From NCBI RefSeq assembly GCF_001577835.2, contig NC_029516.1:82432328-82496327 (forward strand): a stretch of 64,000 bases of DNA. Reading direction: 5' to 3'. Position 1 is the first letter of the stretch. Every line of letters begins with the position of its first letter. The translations under genes and the position numbers were made by a program. The notes beneath the pieces were generated by a model, which had not been told where the DNA came from, did no database searches, and was given only the letters and a program-made list of their open reading frames with translations. Of the stretch, positions 45,674-57,957 are shown one piece after another. Source of the DNA: Coturnix japonica. Taxonomy: Eukaryota; Chordata; Aves; Galliformes; Phasianidae.

Positions 45674-47524
45674 AAGATAATGAGGGCTTCAGCTCATACC
45701 TGTGCTGGGATCCTGTTGAAATCTCCCTTTGGTACAGAGAAGAGAAAAACACTCTGGTCTGTGAGCCACAGGAACTTGGATGCAGAAGGTGTCACAGATC
45801 CCTGGGAGGTACTGTCTGTTATGTATTGACCCTTCTTATGACATCACTGCCACGGTGCCTTCTGTGCCATGGGCTAAACAAAGCTGCAGCAGTGCTTTCG
45901 AGGTGTTCCTTTGCCGTGACACTTGCTCAGCTTCAGTTGTGTTGGCTAGGCTGAGGGACCTCGTGCTTCTGGTTACATGGTAGGCATCTGTAACTCTGTT
46001 CCTTATGTCTGGTGTCTCTTTTCAGCCCATGGGGATGGTTGTGTGGAGCTTGAGGCACAGCCAAACAGCTGTGCTAGCAGCTCCCTGGTAAGCAGCCCTG
46101 CAAAACTGCCAGCTACTCTTGCAGTCTGGTGCCTGTGCTCGTAGCTGTGCTCCTGCTCTGCAGTTGACCTCTCCTTGAAGTACCCTGCTAGCCTGAGAGT
46201 CTTCTGCCTGATTCCTCTTGCTGGTTTCTGGATTACTAGGCAGGGAAGTTCTCTGCTGTGATTCTAGCTGCAGCAGACATTGGTGCTTCAGGGTTTGGTT
46301 TCAAATCCTCATTTGCTTCCTCAGCCAAGAGAGCCATAGTACCGCATTCAGCCTGAGGGTGGGCAGCATTCCATGTTCTGTCCCCTTAACACACTAAACA
46401 GCTGTGGGCAGCTGAGGCAGTGTGAGGGGATGCTGTCCCAGTGGTGGGGCATGTTGGTTCTTTAGGCAAGGGATTGCAGCAGGAAGCCAACTTTTCTGAG
46501 TGGGAGGCAAGAAGCTTTTCTGCTCTTGGCTACAAAACTGGGTGAAGCTCTACCCATGAGGCCAGGCTCCAAACCATGCTGTGACCCTCCTGGGCTGCAT
46601 CAAAAGAAGCGTGGCCAACAGGTTGAAGGAGGTGATCATGCTCTTCAAATAATTTCAATCCTAAAATGAAATTTTGAGCCTGTAAAATGCCAGGTAGGAG
46701 ACTGTGGCTTGTAAATGTCTTTCTTTGGCATGCTTTTAAAAATAATACCATGGGGGAAAAGGCATCCCTCATATTCTGCATCAGATCCTCAGGCTCTGAT
46801 ATGAAGATCAACCTTAGCTGGGACTGTCTTGCCCATCAGCCCTCTATTCTGATAAATAAGACTTCTGTTCTTCAGCTGTGCTGAAACCTTGCAGCAGGCT
46901 CAAGAAATGCTGAATTTGTCTTTGAAACTGTCTTTGAAACACTCCTCTGTGGAGTGTGCCATGGATGACAGGTCAGAGGAAAGCACAACTTGGTAGGCAA
47001 AGCTCCACAAATACTACTTGCAAGTGCTGGCCGTGCAAGTGGGATGTCAGAGATGTGGACAAAACAAGGACAAAGAAATGCCTCAAGCTGATGTTTGGTT
47101 TCTGCCTTCTGTTGTAAGTAGCACCAGCCTCAATACCACTCCCTGTCACCTCATACACTTTTGATCTTGTGATATTGTTAGATGGTGTTTGCATTTCAGA
47201 GGCACTGGAGACAGGTTTTAAGGCAGCAGGAAGAGAGAACCCCACAACAAAGAAGCCTTCTGTGCAGCAGCACTCAGTGGCCATATTTCCCATGAACTTT
47301 CTCTGCCTGTGTTCTAAGAGAAGGAAGGCATTTCACACCACTGCCCTTCCACACAAATACCCACTTTCACTCCAAGCCCTTCTTGCTGTCCCAGGCTGGG
47401 TCAGCAGGCACAAGGGGACTGTGGGGTACAAGTAACAACTCAGAAACCAAACAGCCTGGGAGCAGCTTGATGTGCATCCCTGAGCCTCCTGCTCCCTGGT
47501 GAGGTGGGACAGGCAGCGAGGCCC
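45674..47524. other. Intergenic, one CR1 scrap
   Basis: No gene recognised. A CR1 scrap in + orientation lies at about 46582-46650 (GCATCAAAAGAAGCGTGGCC). A 12-base word TGTCTTTGAAAC is doubled near 46917-46941. Confidence 0.4.
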
Positions 47525-47810
47525 CGTATGGGAAATTGTTAATCGCAGCCTGAACCTCTGATTAATCAGCTGAGGCAAGTGTTGGCTCAGCTGTGGGAGC
47601 ACAGGTGAGAGTAATTGAGCTGTGCTCCCGGAAGGGGTGGAGCTTGACTCCACCTCCTCTGGACCTCATTTAAGGGCTGACCACCACTAAGGCAGCATCT
47701 CTTGGAGATTGCTCCCTGGTGGAGATTGTCTCAGCATTTCCCAGTGAAGGCATCCATATGGGTGAGTTTTTTGCTATAAATAATCTTGAATATCTGTTAC
47801 CATCTTTGTA
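47525..47810 (+). repeat. Solo LTR-like repeat, family A copy 3
   Basis: GTATGGGAAATTGTTAATCG to about CTGTTACCATCTTTG, the nearest relative of the copy at 42267. A solo LTR fossil. Confidence 0.65.
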
Positions 47811-49514
47811 CCATTCCACCTTACAGGCCCTCAAGCTGGGACACCAGGGCCTGCTGCTGAATGTTGCATGTGCTGGGACTTCTGTGGTTAAGTCCCGAAC
47901 TCAGACACATCCCTCTTCCTCTGCCAGATGTGAGGTGAGGTTTCCCAACAAAAAAGGGAACGAAATGGAGATGTGAAGCTTTGTTAATGAGTTTCTATGT
48001 ATGGCATCACTGTAGCTATCTTTTTCCAGTCTCCTGGAGGTGTTACAGCTGTTCAGCAAACCACCTGAGGGAGCTGTGTCTCTGAGAATGGCTTTATGGC
48101 TGTGGGCATGCAAGGCTGATGGGCATGCAAGGCTGGGGTGACTGCAAGGCTGATGTGCTGCAGGCATTCTTTGTACTAAATCACTAATTTTATGTGGCTT
48201 TGCTGTGATTTCAGTAGCCAGTGCAAGCAAATCACTGAATGAGGATGTGGCTCCTGTTGCAGGGGAACTGTCCATATCTCAAGCCCAAAATTCAAACAGA
48301 AAACCTCTGATGCCTTTTGCTAAGCTTACAGTTTCTAGACTGTTTCTTGTTTTAGCCATTTGAAAAAGAAGAGCTTAACCAAAAGCCAGCCACCACAAAG
48401 AGGAACTGAGCAACATAAAGTCTTAAAAAAACACTGGAAGGAAGGAAATGTGTCTGTACAGAAAGTGACTCGAAAGGAGCCTTTAGGCTCAACAGTGGAA
48501 ATTCTGCATGTTGAAGGAGCTGTGGGGAATCGAAGGTTCTCCAAAGAAAGGTCTGTTTGATAACCTATTGTCTCTGTGAGGTTAAGGCACTGGGGTTGGC
48601 CTGGGGTGGAAGGGAAGGGTGCTGGAAGATCATGTAACGAAAAGCAGTTCAGCTTTAGAAAAGCCACCAAACTGCTGAAGTGCCACAGGTGATGCCAGGG
48701 TTAGAGGAGGTGTCAAGAAGAGAGGAGAAGCATTTCAAAATGGCAGACAAGGAAGAAGCCAGTGAGTCCCCTTTGTCTCAAAGCATTTGTGCTAGAGAAG
48801 AACAGTGACAGAGCACCTGAGGCAAGCGCAGCCTTGATGTCTTATCTAAAGATGAAAAACTGCACTGCTTCTGTTGGGCACCAAAGCAGCTGTCTCAACT
48901 CACTCAACATCTGTGTGCACATTATTGTAATGAGAACTGTTAGTCCTTTCCCTCTCCAGAAGCTTTTAAGGATGGGTGCTTCCAAAGCCCTTATAAGATA
49001 CAGTTCAGAAGAATGGTTTACAGGCCTAGGCTGATCAGATAAGAAACAAAAGCTCTGCTTCTCTGAGATATATATATATATATTTAAAAAAAAAAAAAAA
49101 AAGCAACTGCAGTAGCTACATGGGATGAAATAAATGATACAGATGGTGCTTTTCTGTGGGATGGCTGCAGCTCAGCCCAGCATTACAGAAAACACAGGTC
49201 AGCTGTGGGCTGAAGCTGGGGACAGGCATAGTGGCGTGAGCCTGACAGACTTGCCCAATCTCTCACACTGGGCCTTGGCTGCTCAGCATCTTCTCTCAGC
49301 ATCTTCTTTCAGCATCAAGCATTGTGCAGTGTGTGAGGAGCAATCAGGTGTTCTCATGTAGCCGTCTTGGAAGCAGACACTTGTCTGCAAAGCCGTGTGG
49401 CAACCAGCCCATAGATCTCTGCCATGTGGCAGCATAGGCGAAGTGTGCTCGAGGACCCACAGGGTAAGCTGGTAGATACAAACCAGAGTAGGCCAGGATT
49501 GATGCCCTCACTGA
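47811..49514. other. Intergenic with small tandem and simple repeats
   Basis: Contains an imperfect triplicate of GGCATGCAAGGCTGAT (about 48103-48155). A (TA)n tract with A17 lies at 49067-49102, and a triplicate of TCAGCATCTTCT lies at about 49281-49318. No gene recognised. An ATG followed by a GTGAGT-type donor at 48741-48768 is too short to call. Confidence 0.45.
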
Positions 49515-49669
49515 TCTAATCTAAGTTTCCCTTCCTTTAGTTCAAAATCATCCCCCTTTGTCCTACTGCTGTCTCCCTGTGTGGAAAGTTAGTTTCCCTC
49601 ATGTTTATAAAATCCCTTTCAGTGCAGGAAGGCTGCAATGAGATCTAACTACAGCCTGGAGCTGAGAGG

Positions 49670-49676
<7 letters not shown>
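49515..49676 (-). mobile_element. CR1 LINE internal fragment
   Basis: The reverse complement of CR1: CCTTTAGTTCAAAATCATCC, CCCTTTGTCCTACTGCTGTC, then CAGGAAGGCTGCAATGAGAT. Decayed, with both ends missing, and abutting the G run. Confidence 0.65.

Positions 49677-49710
<34 letters not shown>
49677..49710 (+). repeat. Homopolymer of 34 guanines
   Basis: An uninterrupted G run, counted directly from the sequence. It can form quadruplex or triplex structures and is a likely site of length error in assemblies. Confidence 0.9.
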
Positions 49711-49711
<1 letters not shown>

Positions 49712-49837
49712 TTGGCTTTTGTGCACAAGGTGTGGGATTTTGACTGCCCTCTCACAGTGGTGGCCAGGGCTTCTTCATCTTAGGTGGTGAGTGGCATGTC
49801 AGGAGGGAGGGACACAAGATCCAGACCCAGGCTTGAA

Positions 49838-50070
49838 GGGCAATTAGCCCATTGTTACTCAGGGAATGAATCACTGCTTGGACTCACCAGGGGTGAAGGG
49901 AAATTTGTGGGCTGGCCATATAGGGGTGCCTTGTTTAAGCCCAGAACCTTCTAGCCAGCTTCTGGTGTGTACCTCTAGGCAGGGAGTGTAGGGTGCAACC
50001 TTTATCTACTGTGCAGCTCCCATACAAAGCCTTGTCCTTGGTCCAAGCTGCTAAACTGTGCTCTTAGCCA
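49838..50070 (+). repeat. LTR-like repeat, probable solo LTR fossil
   Basis: TGAAGGGCAATTAGCCCATT leads to a TATA-like CCATATAGGGG and later CATACAAAGCCTTGTCCTTG, giving a U3-R-U5-like arrangement without internal sequence. Family not identified; limits approximate. Confidence 0.33.
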
Positions 50071-52283
50071 TCTTCAGAGGTGAGAGGTGGAGGCAAGAGG
50101 TGCTGGCAGCATCACGCTTGATGCTGTGGGTGCACACCATGTGTGGGTGCTGTCACCTAGTGGGGCAGTGGGAGTGTGGCACAGCTGGGGCTCTGCTCTT
50201 TCCCTGCCTGACATCAGTTACTACTTTCTGTTCACAATCTGCTACAAGCAGGTCCCTGTTTCCTTTCCCACCTTGTCGCTACTCAGGCACATACTGCCAC
50301 TTACACAGCAGGAGGCAAACCTCCCTGCTGGAGGCCCTAAGCTTTCCTGCAGGGCATGGGGAGATGACTAGTCTTCAGGAAGGCAAAGGCTTTGTGAGAG
50401 GAGCAGTGCTTGAAGGCATTCCAGGCCTTCCAGTTCAAGGTGGAGCAGGGCTGTGCAGTTCATCTTTCTTTCTTTCTTACCACTAATGGTTCATCCCATA
50501 AATGCCTTGTTCCTTGTACAGAAAATCCAGCACTCTGCTACAAGAGCTGGAACATGAGCCACAATCCAAGCAGTGAAACAGCTTCCCTGATGGGAAACAT
50601 CGGTCTGGTTTTGTTTTTAAGGATGTGAGGGTTTCTTAGTTGTGTTCTAAATAGTTGGACTAGGTTGAAATCCTTCACCTTTCTGTCTCTGGAATACCGG
50701 CTTATGCACAAGGGAGAGTAATCTTGGCTGTTGTCCATAAGGAGGCATGGTTATGAAGGCATGTGTCTCTGCAGGCCTTATTTCTGCAGTCCTTCTCTGT
50801 CCTTTCCCAGTAGTTCCTCACTTTTTTTCTTTCTCTTAAAGGGGATAAACCCGCAGGTTACATCTGCTTAAGTACATTAAGTGTTTGGTTTCCAAAAGAC
50901 TCCTAGCTTAATTTTTTTCTTATTCTCTTCTGCTGTGTAAAGAGCTCCCGTGCCTGGACGAGATGTGAGGAGAAACCTCAAAAAGGCCACAAGAGGGCAC
51001 CTGGAAACAACGTTTTTGTGCCTCATGGCTGCGTCTGTTCTTGGGTTCTTCCCTCTCCTTTTTTTTTTTATTTCTTCTTTTTTCTTTACACAGACACTGA
51101 GAGCCTTTTTCCTCTTCCTGCGACCTTGCAGCTTTGTGGCAGGAAAGATGAGCACAAAGCCAGACGCTGTGTGCAGGCAGCAATGGGCTGCCCCCCCAAC
51201 CGTTCCCCCCGCTGCCCCGTATGCTCTGCCTGCTCTGAGCCCCTGTTGCACACAGGCACATGCCTGCAGGGAGCAATGTTCCTGTCTTCAAAATACACGC
51301 GTGCATGCAAGTGCATTGCAGCCATACAGCAAAAGCAGGAATTCTAGCAGCAAACCCTGTCATGTTTGGTGTTTTTTTTTCCTGAAAAGCTCCATGCAAC
51401 ATGCAGATTTCAGTGAAGCAACACCTGTGTGCAAGCCACAGTTGGGGGCTCAGAGGAAAGAAAGAAAACCCCATCTCAGTAAGCAAGAACATCATGCTAA
51501 AAGCAGCACCAGGCTTGGCTGTCTTTTTGAGACGCCGCTGCACGCTGGCTCTGTTTGAGCTGATGCTGGTTGAATGTGGCTGCTTGAAAAGCTTCATCTT
51601 CAGAAAGCTGAAGGCATTGTGCCAGAGATCCCGCGCGTCAGGCTTCAAACCCAAGCTGTCAGGATTGGGAAATTTACAGAGCTCAGCTGCACCAAGGGAC
51701 AGCTGGGTGCAACACCAATCTAATCCAGATTATAAAGCTCCTGGGGTTTGCTCAGAAGGAATTTTGATGCGTGCAGTTGCAGCATGGCACCCCTGCTGCA
51801 ATTCTTTTCTGGGAGTGTGAGCATCCCTGGTCTTTCCCCATCTCACGTGTGCAGATGTGTGCTCCTTTCATCATTTCCTCTTTGCTTCTCATGGGAGCTT
51901 GCAGATTCAAGCATGAAATCTGTACAAACAAATGCTTTTTACATGTTATACTGTGCGAGTGTGTTGTATACACTTATGCTGTAATTGAATCACTTCCTTG
52001 CAGCTCCCTTCCTCGTGTGAGCATCCTACTCTCCTGGTCAATGCATGTGCGCAATAAACATTTCATGCCATCCAGCTGTGCCCAAATAACCCACATACAA
52101 CTCACACTTGGATGTACGTTTTTAATCACAGAGGCACTGAGTGCTCTGTAATAAATTAATACTAAAGGCTGCGTGCTTACAGCCACCCTTCCCATAGTCT
52201 ATACAATGCTGAGTATAAATAGACATGCTGTCTTCCTTACACGGGCACACAAGCACACACTTACTTTCCTTCCTTCAGAACTG
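50071..52283. other. Intergenic, long overlapping open frames of doubtful meaning
   Basis: Both strands are open over 50920-51654 (244 codons, -) and 50950-51558 (202 codons, +). Neither protein shows a domain and both contain low-complexity stretches from T- and A-rich tracts. A TATA-like GAGTATAAATAGAC sits at 52211. No gene called. Confidence 0.35.
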
Positions 52284-52412
52284 AAGAATCATTAAGGCTG
52301 GAAAAGATCACTAAGGTCTGACCACCGGCCCATCCCCACCATGCCCACTATCCACATTCCTCAGTGCTTCTTGAACACCTCCAGGGACAGTGACTCCACC
52401 ACAAGTGGTGGG
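52284..52412 (-). mobile_element. CR1 LINE 3' fragment
   Basis: The reverse complement: AAGAATCATTAAGGCTGGAA, AAGATCACTAAGGTCTGACC, CACCATGCCCACTATCC, and CACCTCCAGGGACAGTGACT. Confidence 0.85.
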
Positions 52413-54331
52413 GTGCCTGAGCTGAGCTGCACATGGAGAAGGTCCCTGCTCTAGAGAAAGGGCATTAGCTCATGCCGGCCTTCAGCTGCTTTCCCATCTG
52501 TGTTCTGCTTTTCAATAGGGGCTTCCTGCTATTCAGTGTAAGTCTGCACAGGATGGAGTCCATGGAGAAGTGCTGGGGCAGAACTGAAGGTATGTGTTCT
52601 GTGTGGTATTAGCCTGGTGCAGTAATGGTTTCTGTTTTCATACCTTGCGAGCTATCCTGGAGTGGTGGACAGTAACAAGAGCCAAGTGCCTCTGTTCCAC
52701 TCTTCTATCTGCACTGATCCCCAGTTGCACTCCTGTGTTGCTAGGGGCCCTGCTGAGGCAGGATAAATGCTGATACAGCTGAAAGGGTTCCTGTTTCTGG
52801 AATGCTGACTGTGGTGTGGGAGCCCAGTGTTTGTGGGTGCCTCTTTGGCCTTGCTGGAGGAAGCAAGTCCAGGCCCTGTGGTGACGCTGGGTTTAGAGCC
52901 CTAAACCAAACATATACTATTTGCTTTTTTTTTTTAACCTTTTTTATTTAATCTTTTCTGCTAAGATAAGAAACAAGGCAGGAAATGATGTCCAGCAGCT
53001 GTATTTCCCACCCCACCAGGTCTCCTCAGCAGCCCACCTCACTGGGGCAGTAGTGCTTTTGCTCTCACCACTTTCTTCCCTCTTCTCATCCCTTGTGGTA
53101 TGTCGTGACAGAGTTACATGTAAAGGAGCTGAAGTTTGTGTGAGTTGCTTTATTTCACAGCAAGCTCTCTTCACTGCTCAGCTAGGAGGTGGCAGCTGAT
53201 GCTGGTGTGATGAGAGCCCCTCCAGTTCTGCTGCTCCATTTGCTCCATGCAAGGCATTCCCAGCCAGACCAAAGACTAAAGCCAAATGTGTCTTGGGTGC
53301 AATAGAGTAATGGCTCCAGGTCTCTGGTGTCTTGCTGAGCTGGAGACCTCTGGGCATAGACCCAGCACAGCGTTAGTGGAAAATTGGTGCAGCCACCAGA
53401 AGGTCGGTAGGAAACACGTGAGCAAGGATGGAGCCAGCTGCTCTGCGTGGGAAGGCAAATGGTTGGCCCAGAGGATGTGGAGGAGAGAGACAAGCCAGAG
53501 CTGGAGTGTGCTGCTTGTTCTGATGGCCAGGAAGATGAGTGGCTAGGACTGGATGTGGGTGAATGGCACGGGGCCATGTGTTTGAAGAGTGACCTATGTG
53601 CTGTAGATGTCAGCTCTTGTGGAAAGAGTGTTGGAAACCTCCTGACCCAGGGAAGCTGACTGTGTGGTGTGTTTCTTTACACAAGCCTGCTGTCACCTGG
53701 GGTTTTGCCTTCGTAGGGAAAGGCACAAATCCTGTAAATGGGGCCTTAACTCAATCTGATGTGCAGCCTTTTGAGCTGGCTCTGTGCCACATAGAAATGT
53801 CCAGGCTGCCCGAGCAGAGAAAATCTCTTCTGTACATCCCTTCACATCCTAGGCAGGTGATTCAGGTCGCAAAGGTCATTTCAAAACACTGTGTACGTGC
53901 TGAGGTCTGGGCTGGCTGTGGCTGTAGGGACTGCAACATGTTGTGGAGCAGAGAGACTTATTGGTGCCTGTGGGGAGGCTACAGCTCTTTAGTCTCGAAA
54001 TCAGCTGGCCTCTGCATCTAGGGATAATCTGAACTTGTATGCTGACAGCCCTCCCTCATTCTGCTACTGCAGCCTTGTGACTTAAAGCAAAGAGCAAGGC
54101 AGCATCCTCTTTGTAAAGTGAGCTGAAATGGTCCATTTTTTCCTTAGAAGTTTCTGGGTGACCAGTTGTGTTAACACAGCTGCAGCTGTGTCTCTGCAGG
54201 GATGTTGTTTTCTAAGCAGAAACCCAGAACAATTCCCTCAAAGATTCACTGAGGATAAAAGTGATTATGCTGGGTGGAACAGCTTTATTGCTTGAGTGAT
54301 GCTTTGGCTCCAACCTCTTCCTTCCAAACTG
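52413..54331. other. Intergenic, nothing recognised
   Basis: Unique sequence with short T- and A-rich tracts near 52924. The open frames are short, overlap on both strands and lack domains. Confidence 0.4.
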
Positions 54332-54425
54332 GAGAATCACAGGACCACAGTTTCATTAAGGTGGGAAGGGGTCCCTTGAGGGTAACTTAGTTCAAACCCA
54401 GAGCAGCCCCCAAACAAAGCAGAAG
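54332..54425 (-). mobile_element. CR1-like 3' end, short
   Basis: GAGAATCACAGGACCACAGT, TAAGGTGGGAAGGGGTCCCT and GTAACTTAGTTCAAACCCAG resemble the last 90 bases of a CR1 in - orientation. Diverged. Confidence 0.5.
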
Positions 54426-55115
54426 GATGATGAAGTATCATTGTGTTCCTGTGGAGACAAACTTTGGAAAGCAGTCTTGGCTCACCAGGACTCAGTGGGT
54501 CTTTAGCTGTACTGTGAGCAGGGCTGGAATTTCAAACCATCTCTGGATCTCTTCCAGACTCATGAGTGCTCTACAAAGAAGTGGTCCTGATTTGAGCGTG
54601 ACCCTTCTCTTTGCCATGGATAACACTGCTGATTCCCTGTTGCACCCCCGACAGGAGGTGTATCCCTTCATGCAGAAGGGCAACACATTTGTTGTCCCTT
54701 TTCTGGATGTCTAAGCACGTGCTCCTGGGGTTCCAAACCCTCCCCCAGACCTCCCAGGTTTGCATGAGTTTGCAACTGTGCTTCCTGCTACTGATCAGTC
54801 TGGGTGTACGAGGAGAACAAATGTTGGATGCTATTTAGTGCTTCAGTCAGGTCATGCCGCAGTCAGGAAGTGTGATGTTTGGTAATGGAGAACACATGGG
54901 CTCACTTGCAAACACCCTCACTTGCTCTACCCTGGCTTCCCTGTCTGTAAAATGATAATAACTTAGAGCTTGAATGATGAGTTGTGGGGCTGGCTTTGCT
55001 AACAAGGATTTGTTGGTGCTTGCATGGAGGCCACAGCTTTTGGGGTTTTCTCAGGAAATCTGTTTCTCACAGACCTCCTTCATCTGGAGGGGGAGGAAGG
55101 AACACATTTTAGTCA

Positions 55116-55235
55116 GAGGATGGTGTGGTGCTGCAGAAGCTGTGGATGTCCCATCTCCAGAGGCATTCAAGGCTGGGTTGGATGGGACTTGAACAGCCTG
55201 AGCTGGTAGGGAGCAGCCCTGCCATTGCTGGCATG
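55116..55235 (+). mobile_element. CR1 LINE 3' fragment
   Basis: CAGAAGCTGTGGATGTCCCA, TCCAGAGGCATTCAAGGCTG, GGTTGGATGGGACTTGAACA and GGGAGCAGCCCTGCCATTGC. The terminal tail is lost. Confidence 0.8.
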
Positions 55236-56379
55236 TGATGGCCACCCTACAGCCCCTGTGTTGACTGCACCTGATGAAAGATCATTCCCATCTGGGGGTG
55301 TTGGTTTCACTAACCATGTAGCTGTTTGTGAGTTTCTCACCACTGGCACAGAAAGCCAGCACCTCCCACACAGCTGTCCTTGCACATGTGTGCACTATAA
55401 CAAGCATCAGCTGACTCCAAGAGCAGCAGCAGTGAAAGAAGTCCCTGCAGATATGAACATTTCCCAAGATAGCAACATAAAGAATCAGGGGGTACTTCGT
55501 TATCTTTTCCTCCTCCAACTTCTCTCTCCCTCTCTCATTTTTTTTTCCTTTTTTTCCTTAATCAAGGCTCGTTATTCCGCCTTTAGGGAAACCATTACTT
55601 ATCTTGATCTTAGAGCTGTGTAATTTTTTGGGGTTTTGTTTGTTTGTTTTTTAAATCATTTTCTGTACTGATCTTTTTAGGGCAGAGGGAATGAGAAGTC
55701 TTTAGAGAAGATATGTAAGGCTCCCAACTCCTCCCCTTTGTCCTTTTCCTCCAGGGCACTTTGTCCTCACTCCTCCATCCCTCATCTTGGCACTGGCTTC
55801 TGGGGGAAAGGAGGCCAACTCTGGCCTGTCTCCTAACTGACAAGCTCTGCTCCTCCCTACATTGTTTCATATTTTCTTGGCCTCTTTTCTCCTGTTGAGC
55901 CTAATGCAGGGATGAGCTCATGGTGTTTCAAGAGTGGAAGACTGTGCCCTGTAGCACAGAGGATCCTCCTCAGTCCCCTGGGGTTGTGTGGGGTCTTCCT
56001 GGTACCCAAGGCTGCCAGAGAAGCAAGGTAGTTGGGCTGCACAGCCAAACAGTGACGTTTGGTGACAATGAGACCCTGACCAATGTTTCAGTATCCCAAA
56101 ACCCTGTAAGAATGAGCAGCTTCTGGAAATGCTGAACAAGGAGTTCTTGAAAAGAAGTTGTCCCTAAAACACTTGCTCCCACCATGCAGACAGAAACCAA
56201 AAAGCTGAGAGATCTCCCAGGGCCACAGTACCAAAAAGCGGTGTCCCTTGCAGCCTGCCATGGGGCTGGGACTTTGTGGGTATGATGGCCAGTCCAGGGC
56301 TTCGTCATGGCAGCCCTGAATGGAAGCCTGTCAGAGCTGAGCAAAGCAACTCACCAGTAAATGAAGTGGTGTTTTTCCA
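55236..56379. other. Intergenic, nothing recognised
   Basis: Unique sequence with a T-rich tract (55622-55655, including GTTTGTTTGTTT). No gene or repeat recognised. Confidence 0.4.
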
Positions 56380-57330
56380 GGGAAATTTTTGCTCAGCAGA
56401 AACTACGTGTCTGCATCTGATATGGGCTCCGTAAGTGGCCATTAGCTTGTTGTGGATGAGAGCAACGTAATTGAATTTAAGGAAAAGGTTTAAGAGGAAA
56501 TAAACTTTTCCTTTTGCATAGAGTTTCCTACTTGCTTTTTTTTTTTTTCTTCTCTCTTTCCGGTTGATAACTGCAAATGTCAATAGGTTTCAGTTAATAT
56601 GTGGAGATAAAAGTAAGAACAAAGAGAGAGAAAATGAGAAGGAGAACTGGGGATGTCCATCTTCACTAGAGCTGGGCGTATGTAGCAATAAACGTTCACA
56701 AAATGTGCTTGTGAATAAAACATGCAGACTGTCTTCCTCAGTGATTGTGACCCATTTTATTTCCAAACACTCGGTTGGAAAAACGTTCTGCCCACAAAGA
56801 TGCTCACGAAAGCAAGCTATCTCTTGGAGTAATGTGAATAAATATAATTGAACGCTCACGCTGGCATTATTCTCAGAGCCATTTTGAAGAGCCCTATCAG
56901 TTGCACGATAGGCTCGTGGAACAATTTGGAGTGATTGCAAATAACTTGCAGCTAGGAGAGGACATTTTTTCTGTGTGTGAAGCACGGCCTCTGGCTGGAA
57001 GTGATGCAGTGTGACTTACGTGACCACTGGCATACAGCGAAGTGGGGCTGGGGGGGGGATGTTTTCAGCGATGGGGTCCCAATGAAGCCGTATGCTAAAA
57101 TGCCTCTACACCAGCTACTTGTCAGAGCCATCCAAGGGATAGTCCCGGTTGCAAATAGACAGGCTGCTCACTGGTAACTCGGGGACAGATAACAGGGCTG
57201 TGGCTGTCCAAGGATTTATCTGCAGCGAGCAACCTGATCAGCTTTAATCATATGTGACAGCAATGCGAAGTGCGAAGTTTTGGTCAATCAGTTTGAATTA
57301 ATCGCCCCATTCCTCCATCAGTGTCACTGA
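56380..57330. promoter_or_regulatory. Possible conserved non-coding region
   Basis: No long open frame and no repeat. The stretch has an even, AT-leaning, high-information texture with developmental-type motifs (GCTTTAATCATATGTGACAG near 57240, TTTGAATTAATCGCCCC near 57292). Such texture is common in vertebrate conserved elements, but conservation cannot be judged from one sequence. Confidence 0.25.
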
Positions 57331-57957
57331 ACACAGGGTCAGGACAAGCTGGTGACTTTTCCTCACTCAGCCCACAGCCGTGAGGCACACCCTGCCTTCA
57401 CACATCCCCGTGATCCCCTCCCTCAGCCCACCCCATTCGTGCTGCCAAGGGCAGGGATGGAAGCGAGCTGTTGGTTCACCTCTGGCTATTGAAAAGTCAT
57501 CCTTAGTGGATCTTGTACCTTTTTTTAATCCTCACGTAACAGTGAGTTGCATTTCATCCACCCCAAATGCTGGGGCTTTCCCTGTGTCTATTGCACATTA
57601 AGCTACGATTACACCGTCAGGCAGTTTTCCTTTCTGATGCTCTGCCAAAACATTCCCTTTAAAAATATATATATCTATTGAGGTTAGCTTGGGCAGGAAA
57701 TAATCCAGACAAATGCATGCTACCTGATCTTCAGGCCAATTAGTCTGCAACAGATACTTGGTGAGAGGGTGAGAGCAGAAAGGCTGAACGGGGTCTGTGG
57801 GGAGCAGATGGAAATTTGGATGCCCTGTAAGGTTGCAATTCGGATGCTGGCAGTAGGGAGGACAGGAGAGTGCTGTGTCAGTGTTAGCAGGAGGGAATGC
57901 TTCACTATGTAGTGTGGAGGCAGCTGTACCTACACTGACCTGTGCTCCATAGGCATC
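57331..57957. other. Intergenic, nothing recognised
   Basis: Unique sequence. A short (TA)n lies at about 57665-57674. Confidence 0.4.

Noticed and set aside
48741-48768. ATG followed by a GTGAGT-type donor as a mini first exon (MADKEEA)
   Set aside because: Only a few codons, no promoter signal and no credible downstream exon.
50920-51654. 244-codon - strand frame overlapping a 202-codon + strand frame
   Set aside because: Both contain runs of K/E or F from A- and T-rich tracts and neither shows a domain. Mutual overlap on both strands suggests a stop-poor, GC-richer patch and not a gene.
52211-52224. TATA-like box as a promoter
   Set aside because: No transcript, exon or initiator context nearby. 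Such a motif occurs by chance in AT-rich DNA.
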